Shown one piece after another: positions 34,552 through 45,851 of a stretch of 64,000 nucleotides of DNA. The stretch comes from Rhodosporidiobolus odoratus. Lineage: Eukaryota > Basidiomycota > Microbotryomycetes > Sporidiobolales > Sporidiobolaceae. Where the stretch lies: the NCBI GenBank assembly GCA_034387635.1, contig JAOANU010000001.1:2046001-2110000 (forward strand), read 5' to 3'. Position 1 is the first letter of the stretch, and each line of letters opens with the position of its first letter. Under the pieces are notes generated by a model. That model was given only the letters and a program-made list of their open reading frames with translations, had not been told where the DNA came from and searched no databases. Position numbers and translations under genes: made by a program.

Positions 34552-35371
34552 GACGCAGAGAAGTGGTGAGTAGCTGGCGCAAGTAATGGTCTCAAGCGAT
34601 TTCTGCGGGCACGTGTCATGAAGCGATAGCGATAGCTATGTCTCGTACGACTGAGCCGGAAACAGCCTTGTTCGCGTCGTGTTTGCGGAGCAGTAAGCGG
34701 CGGAAAAGGCTCCTTGATCCGGGTTTGTCACGCCGGAGACCCTGCTGCAATGTCTGTCCGGATACGCAAGGTCGCTATGCACAGTCTGACGTTGTCGTCG
34801 ACGACGTGGCCGACGTGCAGGCAGCGACGCCGTTTCGCTAAAATGGCGGTCCGTTTTAGCGTTTAACGAGAAAGAAAAGTAAAAATCGCAAGGCAAGACA
34901 AAGAGTGTGTTGCGAGTATCACACGCGTAGCCCTGATAGGCCTTTTGCATTGTCGTCGGTAGCTGGCAATCTTTGCCTCGAGCGGCAGAAGGCCTGACCA
35001 CGGTGGCGCAGCCTGAATCTGAAGGGATGGAAAAGCAATTTGAGTACTTCGAGGTCTTACGGGATTGCGCCTACCTACGAGTCTACCGCAACAGCACCTC
35101 ATACCGCTAGCCCGGCTGGTCTTGTTATCAAAGCGCGTCCGTCCTGCGGGAGAGATGTCGGCAGGTGACCGGAGCGTGAACGATATGACTCGCACGCAGC
35201 GTAGACCCCGTGAACAGCCAAGCATATGCGAGCTGGCAGCAATGGGTGGGCGTAAACAGCAGAGCTGACGGCACCCCCACTTGTTGTTGTATCTGAGCTT
35301 GCTCCGTTCCCATTTCCCCGCACCGCCTCGCCCACTCCTCCACTCTCCCGCTCGCACGCTCGCTTGTACGT
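34552..35371. other. Intergenic, F-box copy 1 to BMS1
   Basis: 820 bases between plus-strand genes. A 275-codon open frame on the minus strand (34863..35690) runs antisense into BMS1 and shows no motif. No RNA gene recognised. Confidence 0.45.
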
Positions 35372-38300
35372 ATGGACGGCGAGAAGCAGAACAACAGGGC
35401 GCATAGGGCTGCCAAGCCGCAGAAGAAGGGTCCCGCCAAAGGACAAAACCCCAAGGTTCGTCTCTCCCTCTCGGCAGCTCGCCGCTGACTCGCCTTGCTG
35501 AATCCCTTGTCGTTTCACAGGCGTTCGCCCCAGCATCCGGCAGGAGGGCAGAGAAGCAAGCCAGGAGGAACGTCGAGAAGGACCAGACTCGCCTCCATGT
35601 CCCCGCCGTTGATCGTACTTTCGGAGGAACAGCTGGACAGGGTGGAAAGAATGTCGAAGGCGATGTCCCGCCAGTCATCGTAGCTGTCATGGGACCATCG
35701 GGTGCACGTTCCCGCTATCCACCCTCGTCCCACCGCCCCAAGCTGACTGTTTTCTTGGCATTGCAGGTCGGAAAAACGACCCTGATCCGTTCTCTTGTGC
35801 GGCGATACACTAAGAACACCATGGTCGATATCAAGGGCCCTGTCACTGTTGTCTCTGGTGCGTACGGCGAATGCTTCCATCGGGTAGAGCTCGCTAATCC
35901 AAGATACCGTCGTAGGCAAAACCCGTCGTCTCACTTTCATCGAAGTGCCGAACGATCTGGGAGCTATGGTCGACACTGCGAAAGTTGCCGACTTGGTGCT
36001 TGTCATGATTGACGGAAGTTTCGGGTTCGAGATGGTGCGTCTGCTGTTTCCTGCATTCAGTGCAGACCTTCTCACGTTTCCTTCGCTCTGTAGGAAACCT
36101 TCGAAGCCCTTTCCGCCTTGTCCTCGCACGGTCTGCCGAAGCTCATCGCTGTCCTTACTCACCTCGACTTGATCAAGGCGCCGGCAGCACTGAAATCGCA
36201 AAAGAAGCGCCTGAAGAAGCGCTTCTGGACGGAGGTTTACGACGGCGCCAAGATGTTCTACCTCTCTGGTGTCATGAACGGTCGCTACCCTGACCGGGAA
36301 ATCCTGAATTTGAGCCGGTGAGTATGATCCTGCAACTCTTTTGTGCTCGTACTGAGCCCTTTCTCGCAGCTTCATCTCTGTCGCCAAGTTCCGTCCTCTC
36401 GTCTTCCGCAACACCCACTCTTACTTCCTCACCGACCGCTTCGAAGACATCACCTCTCGCGAGGTTGTTCGCAAAAATCCCAAGGCCGACCGCACCGTCG
36501 CTATCTTTGGTTACCTGCGTGGTGTACCCCTTCGCCCGCCCGGCCCGAACAACACGGTGCGAGTGCACATCCCTGGTGCCGGCGTCGATGCGTTCGAAGT
36601 GTCTCGTATGCTGGAGCTCATCGACCCGTGCCCTTTGCCCACGAAGGATTCGGAGAAGCGGAGGAAAATGGGCGACCGGAATAAGGTTGCTTATGCTCCA
36701 ATGAGCGGTGGCAGCGGGCAAGGTGTGACGTGGGACGGAGAGAGGGTATGGATCAATACGAGCGGGACGTTCTCGAAGAGGCGGCTAGAAGACGGGGAAG
36801 AACCCGCCGAAGGTCCGCCTCTGTCCACTTTGCGACCGTTCTGCCAATCCGAGCTGACCTAGTTTCCTGCAGAGGACGACGGTGAGGGTGTCAAGATGGT
36901 CATGGATTTGCAAGATGCCGAAGCTACCCTTGCCGAAAGCGTTGCTCGCAGTCAGATCCGCATCTTCGGCTCTTCCGCCCCTCTAAGCGCTGCCGACTAC
37001 CAACCCAAAGCGAGCACTTCTACTTCGCCGCCTCCTTCTTCCGCGCCTCGACAGCGCCGCGCCGCTTTCAACGATGCAGTCGGCGAGCACGACGGCGCCG
37101 ACTACGAGAACGATGATGACGAGGAAGACGAGGAAGAGCTTGGAGAGGCCGACTTCGACACGGATGACGAAGCAGCAGGCGACGACGACGCGCTGAGCGA
37201 GGGCGAGGAGCTCGCGTTTGAGGCGGAAGGGCGCAAGTCCTCGAAACGACGAGTGAGCGGTGCGGGCGCAAACGGCGGTGCGAGGACCGAAGACATCGCT
37301 TACGCTAGTGATTCGGATTTGGGACTTGGTGACGCAGACGGGGACGGTGGGCTCGATTTCGACGGCGAGGAAGGGGAAGACATCGCTTCTGACGGCGACT
37401 TTGATGACGACGAGGAAGAGCAAGGACCGAACTGGAAGAGGAACTTGGCGGACCGAGCAGCAGCGTCTTTTAAGATCGGGAGGAGGCAAAATCTGATGCG
37501 CCTCATCTACAACTCGACGTTAACGCCGCAGCAGATCGCGAATGGCGAGACGCAGGACTCGATTGCGGCGCAAGAGGAGGAGGACGCACGACGAGAAGCC
37601 GAAGGCGGAGAAGACGACGACCTCTTCCAGCTCACTCGTGCGTCGCAAAGGGCTCAGGGACCCGAGGACGACCAGTTTCGCCCTACCGTCAACATTGCCG
37701 ACCTCGAAGTTTGGGACGATGAAGAGTTCCTCGACTCCATCCGACACCTCTTCATCACCGGCGGCGATGCCCCCGCAGGCGAGAATGCCTACGAGGAAGA
37801 AGGTGGAGATTACGAGGATCTCGAGTCGGGTGAGGCTGGCGGCGAGTCGCTTTTCCCGCCCGAGCCGCAGCTCACCGAGGAGGAGCGTAAGGCGCAGGAG
37901 ATTGCCGAGAAGAAGGAGGCGCTCAAGCGGAAATTCGATGCCGAGTACGACGACGACTCAGACGAGGACAAGATGGACTTCTATACTGAGCAGAAGGCGG
38001 AGATGGAGCGCAAGCTTAAGGCTACTCGCGCCGAGTTCGCTGACGACGATGCCGAGACCCGAGCTCTTGTGGAAGGCCACCGTCCCGGTACCTATGTCCG
38101 CATCGAGATCCCAAACGTCCCCGTCGAGCTCGTCGAGAACTTCAACCCTCGTATTCCCATGATCGTCGGCCACCTTCTCCCGCACGAAGAGTCCTTCGGC
38201 TACGTCCAGGTCCGCATCAAGAAGCACCGATGGTACCCCAAGATCCTCAAGACCAACGACCCCTTGATCTTCTCGCTCGGATGGCGGCGATTCCAGACTG

Positions 38301-39517
38301 TCCCCGTCTACTCCCTCGACGACGGCACTCGCAACCGCATGTTGAAGTATACGCCGGAGCACATGCACTGCCTCGCAACGTTCTACGGTCCCATCTCTGC
38401 CCCGAACACCGGTTTCTGCGCCTTTACCCGCCTCGGAAACGAGAACCCTTCCTTCCGCATCTCGGCATCAGGCGTCGTTACCGACATCAACGGCACGACG
38501 CAAATCGTCAAGAAGCTCAAGCTGACGGGTACTCCGTACAAGATCTTCAAGAACACGGCCTTCGTCAAGGACATGTTCAACTCCTCGCTCGAAGTCGCCA
38601 AGTTCGAAGGCGCCTACATCCGTACTGTCTCCGGCATCCGAGGTCAAGTCAAAAAAGCACTCGCCAAGCCCGAAGGCTGCTACCGTGCTGCATTCGAAGA
38701 CAAGGTGCTCATGAGCGACATCGTCTTCCTTCGCGCTTGGTACCAGGTCAAGCCTCGGCAATACTACAACCCTGTTGGCAACCTTCTCCTGCGCGACAAG
38801 TCCTCTTGGCAGGGTATGAGGTTGACGGGCGAGGTTCGCCGTGCTGAGGGGCTGAAGACGCCTCAAGATATCAACTCGCTGTACAAGGTACGCGCCTCCA
38901 CCATCGTCTCTACCTCGCCGTGGCCGTACTGACGACTTACTCTTCTCGCTGTGCTACGATGTCCTCCTCAGCCCATCGTCCGCGAGACCCGCCGCTTCAA
39001 CACCCTCAAGGTCCCTCGCAAGCTGCAAGCCGCCTTGCCGTACGCGAGCAAGCCGAAGATGCAAGCGCAACAGAAGAACAAGACTTGTACGTCCCCCTTT
39101 TGCTGACTACATGCTGCTGCGATACGTTGACCTTTCTCTCCTCCATTGCCTCGTCGGCCGCCCTGCAGACATGCAAAAGCGCGCCGTCGTCATGGAGCCG
39201 GAAGAGAAGAAGGCAATCTCGCTACTACAGCAGATCCAGGCCATCTCTCGCGACAAGGAGGCGAAGCGCAAGGATGCCAAGGCGGAGAAGAAGCAGGAGA
39301 GGCAGAAGAAGCTCGCCAAGTTCGTCTCGCTTTTCTGTTCCCATCTCTACTGTTGCGTTCGCGAGATTGATGCTTTGTGCCTTGAAACAGGGAGGACCTC
39401 AAACGAGGAGAGCGGGAAAAGAAGGACAAGGCGACCTTTTTTGCGGCCAAGGGGAGGGAGGAGAAGGCAAAGGCGGAAGGCGGGCGTTTTGCCAAGAAGA
39501 GACGACGGGACGAGTAG
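35372..39517 (+). CDS. BMS1: Ribosome biogenesis GTPase Bms1
   Basis: Nucleolar GTPase of the small-subunit processome; with Rcl1 it drives early pre-rRNA processing. Ten exons: 35372..35455, 35521..35703, 35767..35857, 35916..36034, 36094..36317, 36370..36812, 36873..38887, 38972..39086, 39169..39319, 39391..39517 (1183 aa). The P-loop is [15 protein letters not shown] (~85-99), split by intron 2 after Gly89. The G domain continues with [15 protein letters not shown] and [13 protein letters not shown] long acidic region (37080-37430) is followed by [13 protein letters not shown] and the C-terminal domain shared with Tsr1 ([57 protein letters not shown]). The C-terminus is Lys/Glu rich. Intron 2 needs a GC donor. 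Confidence 0.93.
35704..35766 (+). other. Probable GC-AG intron in the BMS1 P-loop
   Basis: 63 bases starting GCACGT and ending TTGCAG, with a branch-like GCTGACT 24 bases before the end. Removing it joins GPSG to VGKTT, the expected P-loop. The GT one base upstream would break the frame. The intron is a multiple of three without a stop, so retention would insert 21 residues into the P-loop. Confidence 0.7.
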
Positions 39518-39670
39518 AGCACAGTCACATCGTCAATGTTGTTTGCTTATCGCATTGCATGCCGCTGTGTACAAAGCGAGAGATACCCCAATAAGTCGCT
39601 CGCAGACGAAGAACGGCCAAAACAGACCTGTACTGTATACGCTGTCTACGATAATCACTGTAGGCATATG

Positions 39671-41360
39671 CTAGAATGAATTCTTCCACCACAATGCCTC
39701 TTCTGCTCTGATGTCCAATCTGAAACCCACTGCGCTGATCTCGCACTCTTCACTCAGTATGCGAACGTCAGACATGTTCAAGCCACCCACCATTGTGTCC
39801 ATTCCGTAGATGGGCGGTATGGCAAGGGTGACGTGCCGCAGGGTTTCAGGGCAACACGACTGCACGAAGAGGATGTAGGGTCTGATTGGAGTATCGATCG
39901 CGAAATGGAGGAAAGTAACCGTTCGCAAAGGGAGATGGCGAAGACTTCTGTGAGGCCTAAAGCGACAAACGTCGGTGCCGAAGTCGAGATGCTGGATTTG
40001 GTGCACTTGAGCAGGCCTCGGTGGACGACGCGTTCAAGGGAGTCTGCCTCTTCCTCGCTGAGGAGTGTCAGAGCGCATGAACGGATGCGGAGGACGAGAA
40101 ACGAGATTGAAGGAGCGAGAGCGTCGAAGAAGGTTGCAAGTTCGTCGAGCGTGAACGGATCGCAGTCTGCGACTTCGAGAGTAATCTCGAGATGTTCGAG
40201 GCGAGGGGACGGAGGGACGGGACTGAGGGGGGGAGGAGGTTGGAGAATGAACAGGATGTCGTGGATGTTGAAGCGGTGCCAAGGGAGGGCGAGCTGCCGG
40301 AGGTTTGAGTGGTCGATGTGCCGTTTTGGCTGTTCCGCCTCCAATTCCTCCACGTGGATCCTGGCCTCGCTGATTTCGTCAGAGGAGACACTTTGAGGAA
40401 GACCCGGCGACGAAATCCTGAGCCGCTCTAGCGTCCGTTGCGGCTCGAAGATATCCCAGACAAACTGATCCGAACCTAACCATGCTTCCATCAGAGGCAA
40501 CTCGAGATTGATCACTCCGTCGTCCGCCTCGTAGAGCTCCGCTAGTTTGTCAAGGGTGCAGCCCGATATATTGGTAACTTCGTGCACGTCTCAATCCAGA
40601 CCTCGGCGGCGCTCGGCAAGACCGACGACTGGCTGGAGTTGCACATGCAGCGTTTCGAGCTCGCAGAAGGCGTCGAGGAACGGTAAGAGACGTTTGCCGG
40701 ACCACCTCCCGTCTGGCTAGACAGCAAGATCGAAGAGCGGGAGGTCGACCGTGAGTATGCGCACTCCGGAGATAAGGCGAGTCTCGTAAATCCAGGGTTC
40801 ATCCGCAAGCTTCTCCAATTGCTTCGCCGTCGTCACGCAGATCTCCCGTGCCAGGATCGGTCCAACGACATCGCGGAACGCTCGACATGTAAGCGCAAGG
40901 TTGATATTGACTGTCTGTCGCTCGGAATGCGGGAGAGCCTGACAGAAGGGGAGGACGTGGTGCACGAGTTCGATGGGCAGGCGTCGCGAAGCGGGAAGGG
41001 GGTTCACGGTGGAAGCGAGAGAGTTGCAGAGCATTCGAAAGGGAAGTGAGGACGGAGGTGCAGGCGTCGAATGGCGCAGGGGAGCTGGAAGCGGAGAGAG
41101 AGGCTCGTGCCGAGGCAAGAAGGCGAACGACAGACTGCAAAGAGACGTTTCAGCACAACATGCGGCGCTAAGCGGGACGCTCACATACCTGGGGGAGGCC
41201 TTGCTCGTCGCGCAACACCTCGTCCAAGTCTTCCGCATAGCGATTCAAGTCCTTCGTGTTTACTCATTGAACCGGATCTGCGCGGGTTGCGAGAGTCGCC
41301 AGCACTTGCAGGACAGCGCGGCTGGCGGGTACACAGCGGGTCGAGTCAGGCGGCATAATC
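39671..41360 (-). pseudogene. F-box-like pseudogene, copy 2
   Basis: Clearly related to copies 1 and 3 over its whole length, but broken. From the 5' side: a first-exon match (DPVQ, stop, VNTKDLNRYAEDLDEVL) with an in-frame TGA at 41264-41266; a conserved intron (donor 41188, acceptor just before SVVRLLASARASL near 41135); a frameshift near 40990 between ALQLSRFHREPP and RRLPIELVHHVLPF; an in-frame TAG at 40717-40719 after VDLPLFDLAV; then GRWSGKRLLPFLDAF; an in-frame TGA at 40591-40593; LRQLALPWHRFNIHD and PRLEHLEITLEV; and another frameshift near 40005, after which HQIQHLDFGTDVCRF continues to a stop at 39671. At least five independent lesions make it non-functional as a full protein. Confidence 0.85.
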
Positions 41361-41853
41361 GCATTGGGCGCTTTAGCGACGAGAGGCGCGTGGTCGTGAG
41401 AAACGGGAGGAGAGGGAGATCCGTCGCGGGCAGCGATCTCGAGGAATCATTAATGGACGCTTCCAACGCTTTCACCTACATGCGCAGCTTGAGCATTGCT
41501 CTTGGCCATTAGATACGCTCACGTCTGACTCGCGGATGTCATGCTACGGCGGGCTCCCATGCCGCTGCGTCAACCTCTTCACCGGCGTCTCCGAACCGGA
41601 GTCTCCGAGGGGGCAGGCTGAGCAAGCACTTGCCGGGGTCGACACAGCTTTCGTGCTAGACTGCGGAGCTCACGCATTCAAGAGCTCGGAGCTGACTGCA
41701 GCACGGAGATGAGGACGTCAGCAACTCGGAATGCAGCATGACCCAAGGTGAAAGGGAACCCATTCTCTCTTTTCCCCGGACTCAAGCTTCAATCACGCTT
41801 GCTCCCTTGCTCTATTTTCCCCTCGCATTACCCAACACTATCAACTTTTCCTC
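41361..41853. other. Intergenic, F-box pseudogene to SDR gene
   Basis: About 490 bases. It may include eroded 5' parts of copy 2. A short imperfect palindrome (CTCCGAACCGGAG) lies near 41588; its meaning is unknown. The right part is the SDR promoter. Confidence 0.35.
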
Positions 41854-42966
41854 ATGCCCCCCCGCGCAATCCTTGTCACCGGTATGTTGCGATCCTCATT
41901 TTTCTCCCTTGCTACCCTCTTCAGACTGCTGATCTTGCTGGAATTCCTCGCATCCGCAGGCTCCTCGACGGGCTTCGGCCGCTCTCTCGTCGAAGCCATT
42001 CTGGCTCGCGGCGACATCGCCATCGCAACCCTTCGCAAGCCCGACGTTCTCGCCGAATTACAAACCAAATATGGCGAGGGTCGCCTGCTCGTTCTTCCCC
42101 TCGACGTGACTAAGAAGGAACAAGTCGACGCCGCCTTTTCCGCTGTCAAGGAGCGCTTCGGCGGACTCGACGTGCTGATCAACAACGCTGGCATCAGCGC
42201 TTTCGGCGAAGTTGAGGCAACCCCAGAAGACGAGAGTCGCAAATTGTTTGGTACGCTGCTGCGATTATGCCTCACCACGCAGCAGAACACTACTGACTGT
42301 CCAGTCATACGCAGAAACCAACTTCTTTGCGCCTCTCGATATTACCAAGAAGGCCGTCGCTTTCTTCCGCGAAGTTAATCATACCCCCGGCGGCACAATC
42401 ATCCAGATCAGCTCGAACGTTGCTCATCGTGGCCTGAACGGGCTAGGCATCTACTCTGCGACGAAAGCCGGTCAGTCTTCTTGCCTCTCCTCTTACACGA
42501 GAACCTGACTTGACGTTTCCTCTTCGCAGCGCTCGAGTCGGTTACGGAGGCTCTAGCCGACGAGCTTGATCCGGCTTGGAACATCAGCGTGCGCTCTCCT
42601 CGAAACTTCCTCCCTTCCGTCCCACGTTGACAAGCTCTACACTCGCAGTTCACCATTGTCGAGCCGGGCGCCTTCGGTACAAACCTTGGCAACAACCTTG
42701 CCGCTTTCGCTGCCCCTCCTGCCTATTCCTCCCCGGCTCTCCCCGTCAACCAGTTCCGCGCCCTCCTGCCTACGTATCCGATCAACGGCGACCCGAAGAA
42801 GGCCGCGCAGGCCATTCTCAGGACTCTTGACGAACCCAAGGAGAAATTGCGCAGGCTTATCCTCGGCGAGGATGCTATTGCGTCGGCTCAGGCCAAAGTT
42901 GAGGAGTGGAAGGCTGTTGTGGAGAAGAACGAGGCAGTAGCGAAGACCGTCAACTTCGACGAGTAG
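41854..42966 (+). CDS. Classical short-chain dehydrogenase/reductase
   Basis: NAD(P)-dependent oxidoreductase with a Rossmann fold. Five exons close in frame: 41854..41881, 41960..42250, 42315..42470, 42530..42588, 42649..42966 (283 aa). The cofactor motif is ILVTGSSTGFGRSL (6-19), split by intron 1. DVLINNAGISAFG gives the NNAG motif. The catalytic Ser is in IIQISSNVAHRG (139/140), with Tyr153 and Lys157 in YSATKA. FTIVEPGAFGTNL follows the active site. The arginine in ATLRKP after strand 2 suggests NADP(H). It resembles the fungal SDR group often annotated as NAD(P)-binding oxidoreductases of unknown substrate. Confidence 0.88.
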
Positions 42967-43244
42967 AGTATCTAGCTGTACATAGTTTTAATCCGTCTGT
43001 AGAAATGCAGTTTAGACTTCTTTTGCGCATCGACTACCGCGGCAGGGCCAGCTACATGCTGTTGAGGGTTCTTACACCAGACACAGCAGATGACCGGCGC
43101 TGCTATCGCCCGGCAGTTTCTGGATGACCTTCGCAACCGAGGTGAGGAAGTGATTGCACGCTCCTTCTACGCAGCATAGTTATGGGCTACAGATACTCTC
43201 GACGCCTCTGTGAAAAATTAAGCTCCATGAGCAGCAGTGCTCGT

Positions 43245-45174
43245 CTAGAATGAAGCGAGTAAGCTGCTGAATCCGGTGAGTTTGAGCAGCGAAAAGCTGA
43301 CCTCGAGCACCTTCTTGATTCCTGCTTCGAGATCGCTCCTGAGGTCTTCAAAGTCTTCAACACCGACACTGACTCGGACTGTGGAATCAGCGATGGTGAA
43401 GTCAGTCGATATGAAACGGTAAAGAGCGAGAGAGAGACTTACGAAGGCGAGGATCGCATTTTGGGTCTGAAATGATGCGGTGCTCGATGAGGGACTCGAC
43501 GCCGCCAAGGGAGGTCGCATGCTGTGTGTTACGAGCTCCATTCAATCAATGCTTGGGGGGAGAAGACGGTAAACGCACGATGAAATACTTCAGCTCGTTT
43601 GCAAATTGAGTAGCATACTCGGGCTTGGTAGTAAGCAAGCCAAAGCAGGCAGGACCAGCTGAAAGCTGCTTGCCTTCGCCCAGCAGCTCGTCTGCATTGT
43701 CCTGCAGCGTCGTGTGCCAGACGACCTTGATCACGCCGGCAAGCTCCCCCCCAGCAGAACCGGTGAGAGTGTGAAGCCATTTGGCGATGGCAGTACCGGT
43801 TGCCGCTTGTCGCTGGATACGGAGGTTGAGAGTGCGGAGCGAGCGCAAGAGCAACCAGCTATCTAGCGAGCCGGCGTTACCGCCGGTGTGGGTGCGGTCT
43901 TCCCAGCTACAGGCGAAACGCGTCGGTCAGCATATTCGAAGGCTACTAGGCGCAAAGATCTGCGAGAACGTACAGCTCGTGCCATGCCGCCTTATCCTTC
44001 ACGCTTACGGTTCCAGCGAGAAGATCCGAATGGCCACCGAAGTATTTCGTGCCGCTGTGCATCACGATGTCGGCGCCCCACCTAATGGGAGAAAGTGGCG
44101 GAGCATATGTCAATGACGGCAAAGTCGACGCGGGTATTGGTGAGAAGGAATTTTCAGAGGCAGATAGTATATGAAAGGAGAGAAGGAAAAGCTCACTGGA
44201 AGGGATCTTGCAAAGGAGGCGGAGCAAAGGTCGCGTCCACAGCCAGGACACCGTTGACGGCCTTGGTCTTCTCGGAGTCTGCGCACGACATACTCAGAGC
44301 GAGAAGGACCGACGGATAGGCAGAAAGGCGTACAAGCGGCAATCGAGCGACTTTCGCCCGTCGGGTTGACGGGCGTTTCGAGCCATACAAGAACCTTCTT
44401 ATCCTTCGGGAAGTCGTCTTCGAGTCTGATGATTTGCTGCACCAAGAAAGAAGGGGAGAGAGGTTAAGCACAATCCAGACGCTCGGGGAGGAAAGAGACG
44501 TACAACCTGGTCCTCGCCTCGCGTTCGGCGGTAGATCTGTACAGCAGGAAGCGTAAGCCACGGACCATTGATTCAAATGGTTCTGCTCACATCGAAGGAA
44601 CCATGGCATCCGAAGTAGCCTCCAGTCACAGCGATCACGTCGGGTCGCACATGCAGCAGGATGGCGAAGCAGGCCGCGATGCCAGACGAGTAGATCAAGG
44701 TCGGTCCGCCAATGAGGTCGCCTAGCACTTTCTCTACGCGCGTCCCGGTGGGCTGGGTTTCCCTGCGTCGCAGTCAAGTACGACACTTCATCAGTACTGA
44801 GTCTGTGAAAAGGAAAAGAAGGGAGTGTGAACCGCTGTTCCGGCGCGCTCGGGCGAATTATCGGTTCTGGACGCTTTACAAGGCAAGCTCGTGACCGGAG
44901 AGGAAGCTTACCGGGAGTAAATATCGCGACTTGGCTCCGAGGGATCCCATCCAGCATCATAAATTCCAGGCTCAGAGGCAGCAATTTGGGCTGGCGAGGG
45001 GTGGCGGAAGGTGGTCGAAGTACTGCTCGTATGCTCATTCGTGAGCTACGAGCTGATTGAGGGTCATGCAAGGGGAACTGACCTGATCGAGGCAGCAACT
45101 TCGGGACCGCTGAGGTAGGCGTCGGCATGGATGGCGCGAGTCGCATGGCTGGCAAAGGAGGGTAGAGAGACCAT
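43245..45174 (-). CDS. Cys/Met-metabolism PLP-dependent enzyme (cystathionine gamma-synthase/lyase family)
   Basis: Fold-type I PLP enzyme of sulfur amino-acid metabolism. Ten exons close in frame: 45083..45174, 44912..45022, 44762 down to 44591, 44507..44536, 44352..44436, 44197..44278, 43974..44081, 43579..43906, 43443..43521, 43245..43378 (406 aa). Motifs are FASHATRAIHADAYLSGPEV, ETQPTGTRVEKVLGDLIGG, a Tyr in GGYFGCHGSFDIYR, VLVWLETPVNPTGE, VDATFAPPPLQDP, the PLP lysine Lys203 in MHSGTKYFGGHSDLLAG, and a C-terminal LRVSVGVEDFEDLRSDLE. The last 18 residues after KVLE are hydrophobic and not family-like; an unremoved intron or a shifted stop could explain this. Synthase versus lyase cannot be settled here. 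Confidence 0.87.
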
Positions 45175-45851
45175 CTCGTACGGCGTGTAAAAGCTGGAGA
45201 AAGAGGAACCGCAGGCGAGTTCGGGATTGGAATTGACTGTCGTCCGCTTTGCCGCGCCCGCTGTTTTGATTGGCTCGATTGTTGACTCTAGCCGCGCCGC
45301 ACCGCTCCTACTGCCCCACATCTCTCAGGTTGCGCCTGCGGGCCACGGGCGGCCAAGCAGACGGATCGACACGTACGTCAGCAAAGACCTAGCAAACGAG
45401 AGTCGCGCGGAGCAGGGAGCAAAACTCAAATGAGAAGGTTGGGAAAATCAGCTTCAGACTGATTTCGTTGCCTTTGCGAGTCGATCAGGCGCTGGCTGTG
45501 CAGAATGAGAGGCCTCTGGAAACGTCGAGGGTATCAGCGTGGGCCTTGCGAACCAAAGCTGAAGTCAGCAAAGCAGTCGCAAAGGGAAAACGGAGATTGC
45601 GCTCCAAGAATAACCTCACACCGTCGAACAGCCACACCAAGATCCTTCTTCTGACAATCAGGCATGCTCCATACAGAAGAAGGAGGCGTCAAGGCTGGAC
45701 CATACCTTGAAAAGCGGAAACGAGTTCTTCGACACCTGAAGCACGAGGAGAAGGGTTCACTCGGATCGCCCCAACCAGAACTCGTTCTCCGTCTCCCAAA
45801 TCTCCACCTTACCTAATATTCCCCGCGCGTCAAACGACGACGTAAAATGAG
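45175..45851. other. Intergenic, PLP enzyme to F-box relic
   Basis: About 680 bases upstream of the PLP gene (promoter side) and downstream of the minus-strand relic. No gene or RNA recognised. Confidence 0.4.

Noticed and set aside
34863..35690. 275-codon minus-strand open frame
   Set aside because: Overlaps the first two BMS1 exons in antisense, and its composition is random-like.
39833..40396. 187-codon plus-strand open frame
   Set aside because: Antisense shadow of F-box pseudogene copy 2, whose minus-strand content is clearly related to copies 1 and 3.
40590..40720. Reading the two stops in F-box copy 2 as lying in an intron
   Set aside because: The sequence between them (GRWSGKRLLPFLDAF) matches coding sequence of copy 1, and no suitable donor exists.
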